In this document: positions 8,501-16,915 of the stretch, piece after piece
How positions within the stretch are numbered: position 1 is the first letter of the stretch
Layout of the letters: every line of letters begins with the position of its first letter
DNA from: JAQTTT01 sp041652755
GTDB lineage: Archaea; Nanobdellota; Nanobdellia; Tiddalikarchaeales; Tiddalikarchaeaceae
Length of the DNA stretch: 26,489 nucleotides
NCBI GenBank assembly: GCA_041652755.1
Contig: JBAZGS010000011.1
Span: 1-26,489 of the forward strand
Reading direction: 5' to 3'
The notes under the pieces: model-generated
The model's input: the letters and a program-made list of their open reading frames with translations, nothing else
The model's database searches: none
Told to the model about the DNA's origin: nothing
Program-made: the position numbers and the translations under genes

Positions 8501-11500
8501 GTTACTGCATCGTTGCAATAGATTTCAACTGTGTTCGGGCCTTGCGCATATATTGGGCTTGCAATCATGTATGAATTATTATCATTCATTGATTGATTCA
8601 ATGCGCCGTTCAAACTGTACTCGCATGTTCCGACAGCATTGTTTAAGCTTAAATTAATTAAGGGGTTGTAATTATAACTTGAATGATTGATTGGAGTGTT
8701 AAGGGTTAATTCTAAAGCAGTATAATTTGATATTACTGAAAATGAAGTGGTGTTGCTTCCAACATTTCCAGCTAAATCTGAGCAATAAAATGAGTAAGTA
8801 TAATTATCTGTAAGCAAAACAAAGTCTCTTGAAAATATCCCTGAATTATTAGTCATAGAATAGTTTACTGATCCTGAACTTACCTCACAACTCACAGCAT
8901 CACTGGTTGGAACTATTTCAAAATTAACAGTTGAATTAGTTGCTATTAATGAACCATTAATTGGGGAATTAATTAATATGACAGGAGCAACAGTGTCAGA
9001 GGTTATTTCAATAGTTGTTTCATTGTAATTACCAACTAAATCAGTGCAAGAAACATTGAAGTAATTAATTGCATTTTCAATTAAGGTATCAAGGAATAGA
9101 TCATGGTTCAATGAATCTGAAGTATTCATAGCTGAGCCATTCAAATAACAGTTTGAAACCTCATTAGTTGTTATGTTAATGTAAGTTGAGCTTTTTATGG
9201 GCATCAAAGGATTAGTTAATGTTATTTGAGGCGCTAAAGTGTCTAAATATAAGCTATGGGTAGTTAAATTAATGTTGCCAACATTGTCAGAGCATGTTAA
9301 ATTAAAGCTGTATTCAACGTTTTCAGGGAATCCTGATTGTATTGAGAAATTGAAAACATATGGTGATTGCTCGGTCATCTCAATTACTCCATCAATTGGG
9401 AAAGTCAGATTGCATGATGTTGCGCTGTCAGTTACTGCAATGAATTCAAAAGCAGGAGTTCTTATAGTTCCATTTGGAGTGAACAATAATAGTTGAGGGG
9501 CAATAGTGTCAGCAGTAATTTCAACCATTAACTCATTATAATTGCCCAACAAATCAATGCATGAAACATTGAAAACATTCAAGCCATCAATTAAAGCATC
9601 AAGGAATAAATCATGATTCAAAGAATCCAAAGTATTCATAGCTGAACCATTCAAATAACAGCTTGACAATTCATCAGTAGACACATTAACAAAAGACGAA
9701 ACACCAACAACAGACAAANNNNNNNNNNNNNNNNNNNNNNNNNNNNNNNNNNNNNNNNNNNNNNNNNNNNNNNNNNNNNNNNNNNNNNNNNNNNNNNNNN
9801 NNNNNNNNNNNNNNNNNNTAAAGCATCAAGGAATAAATCATGATTCAAAGAATCCAAAGTATTCATAGCTGAACCATTCAAATAACAGCTTGACAATTCA
9901 TCAGTAGACACATTAACAAAAGACGAAACACCAACAACAGACAAAGGACTAACCAAAGCAATTGATGGAGCAACAGTGTCAGCAGTAATTTCAACCATTG
10001 ACTCATTATAATTGCCTAACAAATCAATGCATGAAATGTTGAAAACATTCAAGCCATCAGCTAAAGCATCAAGGAATAAATCATGATTCAAAGAATCCAA
10101 AGTATTCATAGCTGAACCATTCAAATAACAGCTTGAAGCTTCATCAGTAGACACATTAACAAAAGACGAAACACCAACAACAGACAAAGGACTAACCAAA
10201 GCAATTGATGGAGCAATAGAATCAATAGTGAATGTGACATTTTTATAGTTGATTGTGCTTACTGAATTATTAGTCCAAGCTTCTAAAAGATTAACTCCTT
10301 CTTTGAAAGTAATATTAACAGCATCAGTGTAGCTCTCATTAGTCCCGTTCCAATTATACCAAACACTCACTCCAGTGCTTGAAATATTAAGCAATTGAGT
10401 TAAATTATTATAGCTAATATTTTGTGGAGTAAGAATTTCAATTAGTGGAAGATAGCTGTCAACTGTGAATGAAACAGTAGTGTAATTCATGTTGCCAACT
10501 GAATCATTAGCCCAAGCTTCTAAAGTATTAAAGCCTTCATTAAAAGTAATATTAATGGGAGCTAAATAACTCTCATTAGTCCCGTTCCAATTATACCAAA
10601 CACTCACTCCAGTGCTTGAAATATTAAGCAATTGAGTTAAATTATTATAGCTAATATTTTGTGGAGCAATTATCTCTAAGCTAGGGGCAATGGTGTCAAT
10701 GGTGAATGAAACATTAGTGCAGTTCAAGTTGCCAACTGAGTCATTACTGTAAGCAATAATTACATTAGCACCATTTTCAAACTCCATTAACACAGGACCA
10801 AAGTAAGTAAAGTTTTCAGAGCCATTAAAGAACCAAACATAATCACCATCACTGGAAATATTCACTAATTGAGTGGCATTACTAAAAGTATTATTCAATG
10901 GAGAAATAAGCTCAACATAAGGGGCAACAGTGTCAGCAGTAATTTCAACCATTGACTCATTATAATTGCCTAACAAATCAATGCATGAAATGTTGAAAAC
11001 ATTCAAGCCATCAGCTAAAGCATCAAGGAATAAATCATGATTCAAAGAATCCAAAGTATTCATAGCTGAACCATTCAAATAACAGCTTGAAGCTTCATCA
11101 GTAGACACATTAACAAAAGACGAAACACCAACAACAGACAAAGGACTAACCAAAGCAATTGATGGAGCAACAGTGTCAGCAGTAATTTCAACCATTGACT
11201 CATTATAATTGCCTAACAAATCAATGCATGAAATGTTGAAAACATTCAAGCCATCAGCTAAAGCATCAAGGAATAAATCATGATTCAAAGAATCCAAAGT
11301 ATTCATAGCTGAACCATTCAAATAACAGCTTGAAGCTTCATCAGTAGACACATTAACAAAAGACGAAACACCAACAACAGACAAAGGACTAACCAAAGCA
11401 ATTGATGGAGCAATAGAATCAATAGTGAATGAAACATTGGTGTAGTTCAAGTTGCCGACTGAATCATTAGCCCAAGCTTCTAAAGTATTAAAGCCTTCAT

Positions 11501-13292
11501 TGAAAGTAATATTAACAGCATCAGTGTAGCTCTCATTAGTCCCGTTCCAATTATACCAAACACTCTCTAAATTGGCATCAATAATTGAAAGATTAAGCAA
11601 CTGAGTATCATTAGTGTAGCTAATATTTTGAGGAGAAACAATGCTTAAACTAGGAATAATAGTGTCAATTGTAAATGAAACACTTGCGTGCTTAATTGCC
11701 CCTATTGAATTGTTTGCCCAAGCTTCTAAAAGATTAACGCCTTCATTGAACAGCACATAAACAGGAGTGTTATAAGAAACATTATTGCCATTCCAATTAT
11801 ACCAAGTGTTTACTCCAGTGCTTGAAATATTAAGCAATTGATTAGCAGCATTGTAACTAATATTTTCTGGAGTGATGATTTCAAGTAATGGAAGAAAGCT
11901 GTCAACTGTGAATGAAACAGTAGTGTAATTTAAGTTGCCAACTGAATCATTAGCCCAAGCTTCTAAAGTATTAAAGCCTTCATTGAAAGTAATATTAACA
12001 GCATCAGTGTAGCTCTCATTAGTCCCGTTCCAATTATACCAAACACTCTCTAAATTGGCATCAATAATTGAAAGATTAAGCAACTGAGTATCATTAGTGT
12101 AGCTAATATTTTGAGGAGAAACAATGCTTAAACTAGGAATAATAGTGTCAATTGTAAATGAAACAGTAGTGTAATTTAAGTTGCCAACTGAATCATTAGC
12201 CCAAGCATGCAAAGTATTAATTCCTTCATTGAAAAGCACATAAACAGGAGTGTTATAAGAAACATTATTGCCATTCCAGTTATACCAAACACTATTAAGG
12301 TTTAAATCAGTGGCTGAAATATTAAGCAGCAAATTTTTATTGATGTAATTAGCGCTTAATGGAGAAATTATTCTTAGCTGTGGAAATAATGGATCAGAAG
12401 TTATTGTGAAAACAGTATTATTTGAATTTGAATAGGCATCAAGGCAAACTACGTTGATGTCATTTTCTCCATTGCTTAATCCGCTTAAAGCTATTGAAAA
12501 TTGCGTGCTAACATTTGTCATTGCTTGGCCATTGGCAGTGCAGCTTACAGCATCAGAAGTAGAAACAGTTAATGTAGTGCTAGCTCCAACAGCTCCAGTT
12601 GGGCTCACTAAGCTTATTGTTGGGCCCAGGATATCATTATAAAATGTTTTTTGCAAGGTTATTTGCCTAGTCCAATCATCATCAGTGCATGAGATTGTAA
12701 GCACGTTTGCTCCCTGAGAAAAAGCCATTGTTTTTGAGAAAGTGTTTTCTGAACTCTTTGTCATGTCATTATTGTTGACTTTGCAGTAAGTTCCTCCAAG
12801 TATTGAAACAATTAATTCAGCACTTGTTGCTGACATTACAAGATTAGGATTTGGAGAAACAATGACTATTGGCTGAATATACTTGTAATAATTGTAAGTT
12901 AAATCATACCTTGCTCCAACCTTGTAATTTCCAGGGTAAGGGCTTATGTTAAACTTGTAATCTGCATTGTTGTTGATTACTTTAGGGTCTGAAGCCCATA
13001 AAAAGCAAGTCACTTCCGTCTCCCCTAAAGAATCTGAAAAGTAATCCCCTTGTCCTAAAAAAGTATAATAGCCTGCAGCATTAGTTGTTGCTGAAAAAAC
13101 CCTTATATTATGATTATCATTTTTTACGCTGCAGTTCATTTTTATTAAAATGTTATTCACACCATAATTATCCAAGGTTAATAAATAACCATTCATGTTG
13201 TCAAAGGTGTAGTAACTTGTTGTGCTGAAGCTTATTTTAGTAAGGGCTATTAAAATCAACAGTACACTCAAAGTTTTGATTGATGAATTCAT
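5518..13292 (-). CDS. Giant multi-domain Ig-like repeat surface protein, interrupted only by an assembly gap
   Basis: Read as placed, the frame breaks at the 100-N gap (9719-9818). The contig ends share 127 identical bases (9592-9718 and 9819-9945); merging them gives one open frame of 2515 residues. N-terminal signal peptide about 1-23 (SVLLILIALTKISFS). Then about 16 Ig-like modules of 79-88 residues, most ending in a [ST]xD[ST]xxP linker. Next come a PKD-like domain (about 1623-1722), a CARDB-like domain (about 1725-1810), a fibronectin type III domain (about 2145-2230), a Pro-rich stalk with PPYT repeats (about 2238-2268) and a membrane-proximal domain. A C-terminal TM helix (about 2482-2505) is followed by the basic tail RTDIAKLIPIKER. 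Asn-X-Ser/Thr sequons are very dense. It is probably an adhesin or fibrous cell-wall protein, held in the membrane by its C-terminus. Apparent starts near 9717 (a TTG inside a repeat) and the out-of-frame tail beyond the Ns are artefacts. An A-rich element centred near 13319 may be its own promoter. Confidence 0.85.
6285..6345 (-). repeat. 12-bp tandem repeat encoding PPYT stalk
   Basis: Consecutive near-identical 12-base units (GGTGGAGTATAT on the plus strand) encode PPYTPPYTPPYTP. The Pro-rich segment continues as STPTVVPPP and lies between the FN3 domain and the membrane-proximal domain, as expected for a rigid wall-spanning stalk. Its copy number may vary by slippage. Confidence 0.8.
9500..9969 (-). 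repeat. 243-bp Ig module D, split by the N gap
   Basis: Bases 9500-9718 (219) plus 9946-9969 (24), joined after removing the gap and the duplicated 127 bases, make exactly one 243-base unit like its neighbours. It encodes the DELSS variant of the Cys-type Ig module. The gap therefore falls inside the repeat that defeated assembly; additional lost copies cannot be excluded. Confidence 0.75.
9719..9818. other. Assembly gap of 100 N between contigs sharing 127 bases
   Basis: Exactly 100 Ns, the usual placeholder for a gap of unknown size. The 127 bases before it (9592-9718) match the 127 bases after it (9819-9945) by eye. The match ends right at the gap on one side and begins right at it on the other. 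This is what two contigs ending on the same assembly k-mer look like. Confidence 0.9.
9970..10212 (-). repeat. 243-bp Ig module C
   Basis: An 81-residue Cys-type Ig module (SSCYLNGS, ISCIDLLGN). By eye it is identical in DNA sequence to units A and B about 950-1200 bases away, although a different module class lies between them. Confidence 0.85.
10333..10666 (-). repeat. 97-bp direct repeat in Trp-type Ig modules
   Basis: Bases 10333-10429 and 10570-10666 match by eye at an offset of 237 bases. They encode part of two neighbouring Trp-type modules (VWYNWNGTNESY core plus the NISYNNLTQLLNIS strand). Confidence 0.7.
10924..11409 (-). repeat. Two tandem identical 243-bp Ig modules (A and B)
   Basis: Units 10924-11166 and 11167-11409 abut and look identical base for base. 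Each encodes 81 residues with two Cys (SSCYLNGS and ISCIDLLGN) and four sequons (NVS, NGS, NIS, NES). Identity at silent positions points to very recent duplication or ongoing gene conversion. Confidence 0.85.
11458..12165 (-). repeat. 225-bp direct repeat pair in Trp-type Ig modules
   Basis: Bases 11458-11682 and 11941-12165 match by eye, offset by 483 bases. They span most of one Trp-type module (ESVWYNWNGTNESYTDAVN). A different Trp-type module sits between the copies, so a two-module block seems to have been duplicated. Confidence 0.75.
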
Positions 13293-13302
13293 AATTATTG
13301 CT

Positions 13303-14355
13303 TTAATTTAGCCACTTAATTTTTTTGCTTTTCTTGTTTTTATGCCATTGCACTAAATAAATAATGCCTACTCCTAATGCAGCTATTCCTAATCCAATGC
13401 CCCAGGGGATAGTTGTTGACATAATTGACGCCAATCCTTGGGTTGATAATGAGAATAATCCAGAGCCTTCATAAACTAAAGAGGTCATTGCTTTAGTTCC
13501 AGCTGAAACAAAACATGAACCTGAAGCGATTTCTAATCCTCCGAATGCTGCTTTTGAAATTGATCTTCCTTTGCTAGAATGGTCTTTGCTGTAATCCTTT
13601 AAAGAGCTAAAAACATTGTAGATGCCGTTTCCAAGCAAAAACATTCCTGAATTAAAACATAAACCTTTTATACCTAGCAACTTGTTGGTAAAATTAGTTG
13701 TATTATTGTAAAGATTTGATGCGTTATACATGTTTATTCCAAACCAGGTGTTAAAAAAAGCCCCTCCCGCTACTTGTGCAGAACCCAAGGCTATTTTTTT
13801 CTTATTGTCTCTTTTATATCCTGTTGAAATATTCCTAATTCCATACCCTATTGCTGGAAGGGATAATCCTGCTAAAATTGCGCCTGCTCCGAACTGGCTC
13901 ATTGTGCTTTGAGAAAACGAAGGGTCAACTGATATTGTTTGCCCGCTTTCATTAAAAACGCTTTCCAGAGTTGTTCCTGGGGCATAATCATGCAAAGGAT
14001 AATATGCGAAATCAACATTTTTATCAACCAAATGATTGAGCATGTCCTGTGAAAACTGGCTAGTATTGTAAAAAACCTCCCTATCAATGCTTCCCCCAGG
14101 CAAAGTTATTAGCTGGTCTGATTTTGGAATAACATACCCAACTCTTTCACCATTATCATAAAAATCAGTTTTTATGTTTAAAAAAGATTGATTATACGCA
14201 TGCCTGTTAGCAGCATCTCCTAAGTAAGTTTTTAGCGCAGCATCTGATGCGTTTTTTGAAGCAACCAAGTCAGCAGGATTATAGTCAACAAAAGGAAAAT
14301 CAGGCAAAGAAGCAACATTAGCTCCTATTAAATGAGTCGAATAAGTGCTTTCCAT
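13303..14355 (-). CDS. Membrane protein of unknown function, paralogue of the upstream gene
   Basis: 350 residues from the ATG at 14355. A longer frame from a TTG at 14373 is less likely: the ATG aligns with the start of the paralogue (both have YSTH shortly after the start), and a TATA box lies 27 bases before it. The first 150 residues are soluble with no signal peptide. The second half has about five hydrophobic segments (GAGAILAGLSLPAIGYGI; KGLCFNSGMFLLGNGIY; IPWGIGLGIAALGVGIIYLV) and ends in a Lys-rich tail, WHKNKKSKKIKWLN. Shared blocks with the gene at 14392-15333 are YNxF/YNVF-SSLKD-type segments, the LSTQG motif and the Lys tail. It lies 10 bases upstream of the giant surface protein. 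No known family recognised. Confidence 0.8.
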   Translation of the reverse strand: MESTYSTHLIGANVASLPDFPFVDYNPADLVASKNASDAALKTYLGDAANRHAYNQSFLNIKTDFYDNGERVGYVIPKSDQLITLPGGSIDREVFYNTSQFSQDMLNHLVDKNVDFAYYPLHDYAPGTTLESVFNESGQTISVDPSFSQSTMSQFGAGAILAGLSLPAIGYGIRNISTGYKRDNKKKIALGSAQVAGGAFFNTWFGINMYNASNLYNNTTNFTNKLLGIKGLCFNSGMFLLGNGIYNVFSSLKDYSKDHSSKGRSISKAAFGGLEIASGSCFVSAGTKAMTSLVYEGSGLFSLSTQGLASIMSTTIPWGIGLGIAALGVGIIYLVQWHKNKKSKKIKWLN

Positions 14356-14372
14356 TGCTTTATAGATAGGCA

Positions 14373-14390
14373 ATTCTTTTTAAAAATATT
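14373..14390 (-). promoter_or_regulatory. TATA box of second paralogue
   Basis: The minus strand reads AATATTTTTAAAAAGAAT, centred about 27 bases before the ATG at 14355. It supports that ATG over the upstream TTG, which lies inside the box region. Confidence 0.6.
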
Positions 14391-14391
14391 T

Positions 14392-15333
14392 CTATGGCAT
14401 TAATATTATGTCATAAACGCATCCTTTAATATGCATTTTTTTTGATTTATGCTTAGTATATAAATAATGCCCTAACTTGACAGCCAAACCGAGGGCAATT
14501 ATTCCAATCCCTATTCCTCCAAGCATTGAGCCTACAACTGCTCCTTGAGTGGATAAGACTGATGAACTTAAAGTAATCCAGCTTAGATTTGATGAATAAG
14601 TCATTAATCCCCCTCCTACGAACTCAGAGGCTGATAGGAATAGTTCAGCATAGCCTTTTTTGTTTAGTCCAACATCTCCACTGCCATCCCTTATGTTTTT
14701 TCTGTGCTGATTTATGTCTTTTATTCCAATAAAGAGATTATAAAAAGCGTTCGATAACGAGAATATGCCTAAATTATAATATAACCCTTTAAGCCCTGAA
14801 ACTTTTGTTATTAAATCCATGGATTTGGCTTTTTTATAATAATTATTCAAGGTATTCAAAAACATTATTGAAGGAATGCCTGTAACTGTTGATATTGCAG
14901 CTCCTTTCTTAAAGTTCTTCTTGTCCTTTTCAAGCAATGACTTAAAGGTTTTTCTAAGCCCGTAATAAAAAAAAGGAAGCGAAAATCCTGCAATTAATGG
15001 CAAAGAGGGGCTTTGGAAAGACTCCTCTAAAGCTCCGCTATAAGTTTCAATATCAATGTTTTTAGAGTTAATGTAAGTAACAGCTGTTTTTGCAGCATCA
15101 GTAGAGTTATAGTCAGTGTTTATGTTAAATAATCCATAGATTTTGTTGATAATATTATCATTATTGTTAAGTGAAATATGATTCACTCCTTTGTCATAAA
15201 TAAGATAATTGCTGTTAGGATCTATTATTCCTGCATGGCTTGAAGTGGTTGATAATAATTTGTCCAGAGAATAAACATCAGTATTTAAGATGGTTCCATT
15301 GCCTGATAAATTATGCGTAGAGTAGTTTAACAT
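14392..15333 (-). CDS. Membrane protein of unknown function, first of a paralogous pair
   Basis: 313 residues. The layout matches the following gene: a soluble N-terminal part of about 110 residues, then several hydrophobic segments (PSLPLIAGFSLPFFYYGLRK; GLKGLYYNLGIFSLSNAFYN; a Gly-rich GGIGIGIIALGLAVKLGHYL), then a basic stretch, TKHKSKKMHIK. Alignment by eye gives clear matches: KVSGLKGLYYNLGIF to KLLGIKGLCFNSGMF, FYNLFIGIKD to IYNVFSSLKD, and VLSTQG to LSTQG. There is no signal peptide, and the N-terminal half has several sequons. The ATG at 15333 has a TATA box 28 bases upstream, located in the 37-base spacer after secD. No family recognised. Confidence 0.8.
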   Translation of the reverse strand: MLNYSTHNLSGNGTILNTDVYSLDKLLSTTSSHAGIIDPNSNYLIYDKGVNHISLNNNDNIINKIYGLFNINTDYNSTDAAKTAVTYINSKNIDIETYSGALEESFQSPSLPLIAGFSLPFFYYGLRKTFKSLLEKDKKNFKKGAAISTVTGIPSIMFLNTLNNYYKKAKSMDLITKVSGLKGLYYNLGIFSLSNAFYNLFIGIKDINQHRKNIRDGSGDVGLNKKGYAELFLSASEFVGGGLMTYSSNLSWITLSSSVLSTQGAVVGSMLGGIGIGIIALGLAVKLGHYLYTKHKSKKMHIKGCVYDIILMP

Positions 15334-15352
15334 TAATCACTTAAGTATTCTA

Positions 15353-15370
15353 ATCTTTTTAAAAAAGTTT
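15353..15370 (-). promoter_or_regulatory. TATA box of first paralogue
   Basis: The minus strand reads AAACTTTTTTAAAAAGAT, directly after the secD stop and centred about 28 bases before the ATG at 15333. The paralogues are therefore probably transcribed separately from secFD. Confidence 0.6.
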
Positions 15371-16915
15371 TCATGCCTTGTTCTTGATTAATAGTTCAAG
15401 TATTTTAGAATAAGCAGGCCTAGTGATTAATACGCCAATAGTTATTGCAATAATGTTAGTGCTTGCGAAACCCTTAAGCACTCCTGCGCCTGCAAAATTC
15501 AAAGGAATCATTACTGCAACGCTAGTAGTGAAAGCAGCAATAACTATGAAAAAAGCGCTTTTCATTTTTTGCTTCAAGTTCAATTTAGCATTATCCTCTT
15601 TATTGCCTAAAACTTCATCAGTAATGATTATTTGATCATCAACTCCAGTTCCTACAGAAGCGATTAACCCAGCTATTGCAGCTATATCAAAAGTCCAGTG
15701 CATTAAAGTTGCAGCACCTAAAGTTATTATTATTTCAGTCAAAGTAACAAATATTATAGGCAAAGCTATCCTAAAATTTTTGTACCTAAAGGCTATGATT
15801 ATATCAACGCATAGTATTGCTATAAAAAATACCATTACTATGTTGCTTAAAAATTCCCCTCCTAATTTTGGAGAAATGTCTTGAATATTGTCAATATTCA
15901 TCTTTACAGGCAGCTTGTCGCTTTGAATCATGCTTTTTAGCTCTTTCATCCTTAAAACTGCCTCATCCCTTGTTTTTCCATAACCGCTAATAACAGGATT
16001 CCTAACCATTGTTCCAGCAAGAGAGCATCCAATATTAAGGCTGCTGCCATCAAGCATTTCATCATCCAAGTAAAAACTAATAGTTTCATTTAAATAGCAA
16101 TTCGAGCCAAAGCCGCTTCTTTGCAAATTTTCTGTAATATTGGCAAAATTTTCAGCGCCTTCCTGGCTTATTTGCAGCCCAAAAGTAAATTGAAATCCTC
16201 CTTGAGAAGCAGTTACTCTTGAAGGGCAATCATCAGAATTAACCATGCAAATTCCAGTGATGTCATTTCTTAAAAACACTGTTTGGTTTCCAACTCTTGC
16301 ATCAAACACTCCTTCGCTTTCAAGCAATTTTTCAACATCATCAATGCTTATTGAGGAAGGAAATTCTATTTTTATATAACTATTGCCAGTTAAATCTGAC
16401 AAAATATTTATTGGAACTTCTTTGAAGCCGTAAACATTCAGCCTGTTTTCAAGAATCATTTTAACATTTTCCAAGTCTTCAGAAGTAACTTCTTGAGCTG
16501 GGCTTAAGGTTATTTTTGAGCCTCCAATTAAGTCAATTCCGAATTCAATATTTGAAAAAGACACATCTGAAACGCTGATTCCTGAATAAGTCTTGTTATC
16601 TTTTAATATCAATAAAAAAGGATAAGTTGTTTGTTCAAGTTTAAACAACCCTTTTTCTTTGTAAGTTATTTCAACTGAATCATTAACTGATAATGAAGAA
16701 ATTGCTAGGTTGAAATCATTTGAATCATTTATTAAAACATTATTAACCTTGGTTATTATTACATCTTTTGACAAAAAGTTAGATGCGGGCAAAGAAACTC
16801 CAATCACTAAAGCTCCAGTAGTGTTAAGCTTTGGCTGAATAACAATAATGCTTGCTATTAATAATACAACCATTAAGCTGATTCTCCAGTCCTTAAAAAA
16901 ATCAAGTATTTTCAT
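15371..16915 (-). CDS. secD: Protein-export membrane protein SecD
   Basis: 514 residues. SecD works with SecF to drive completion of protein export through SecYEG using the ion gradient. TM1 is at about 12-28. The family signature GIDLIGG is at 126-132. The last 170 residues form five further TM helices with the archaeal motif VGTGVDDQIIITDE near 420. Residues about 36-88 (ALVIGVSLPASNF through VSVND-like text DVIITKVNNVLI and VNDSVEITYKE) resemble a PDZ domain inserted ahead of the signature. The ATG overlaps the secF stop (ATGA), and AAGGAG sits 8-9 bases upstream, so the pair is translationally coupled. The product is complete. Confidence 0.93.
   Translation of the reverse strand: MKILDFFKDWRISLMVVLLIASIIVIQPKLNTTGALVIGVSLPASNFLSKDVIITKVNNVLINDSNDFNLAISSLSVNDSVEITYKEKGLFKLEQTTYPFLLILKDNKTYSGISVSDVSFSNIEFGIDLIGGSKITLSPAQEVTSEDLENVKMILENRLNVYGFKEVPINILSDLTGNSYIKIEFPSSISIDDVEKLLESEGVFDARVGNQTVFLRNDITGICMVNSDDCPSRVTASQGGFQFTFGLQISQEGAENFANITENLQRSGFGSNCYLNETISFYLDDEMLDGSSLNIGCSLAGTMVRNPVISGYGKTRDEAVLRMKELKSMIQSDKLPVKMNIDNIQDISPKLGGEFLSNIVMVFFIAILCVDIIIAFRYKNFRIALPIIFVTLTEIIITLGAATLMHWTFDIAAIAGLIASVGTGVDDQIIITDEVLGNKEDNAKLNLKQKMKSAFFIVIAAFTTSVAVMIPLNFAGAGVLKGFASTNIIAITIGVLITRPAYSKILELLIKNKA

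Noticed and set aside
9700..9717. TTG start at 9717 for a separate 1399-residue protein
   Set aside because: The codon is the Leu of the SPLSVVG repeat motif inside an Ig module. There is no promoter or ribosome site, and the protein would lack a signal peptide.
9651..9718. Tail of the upper half of the surface protein past the Ns (CLLLVF and on)
   Set aside because: It is in the wrong frame, created by reading 100 placeholder Ns and a duplicated 127 bases. The true frame continues from 9819 into the copy ending at 9718.
9500..12165. Repeat region as a CRISPR array
   Set aside because: Units are 243 or 237 bases, in frame, and encode Ig modules. There is no short repeat/spacer pattern and no cas genes.
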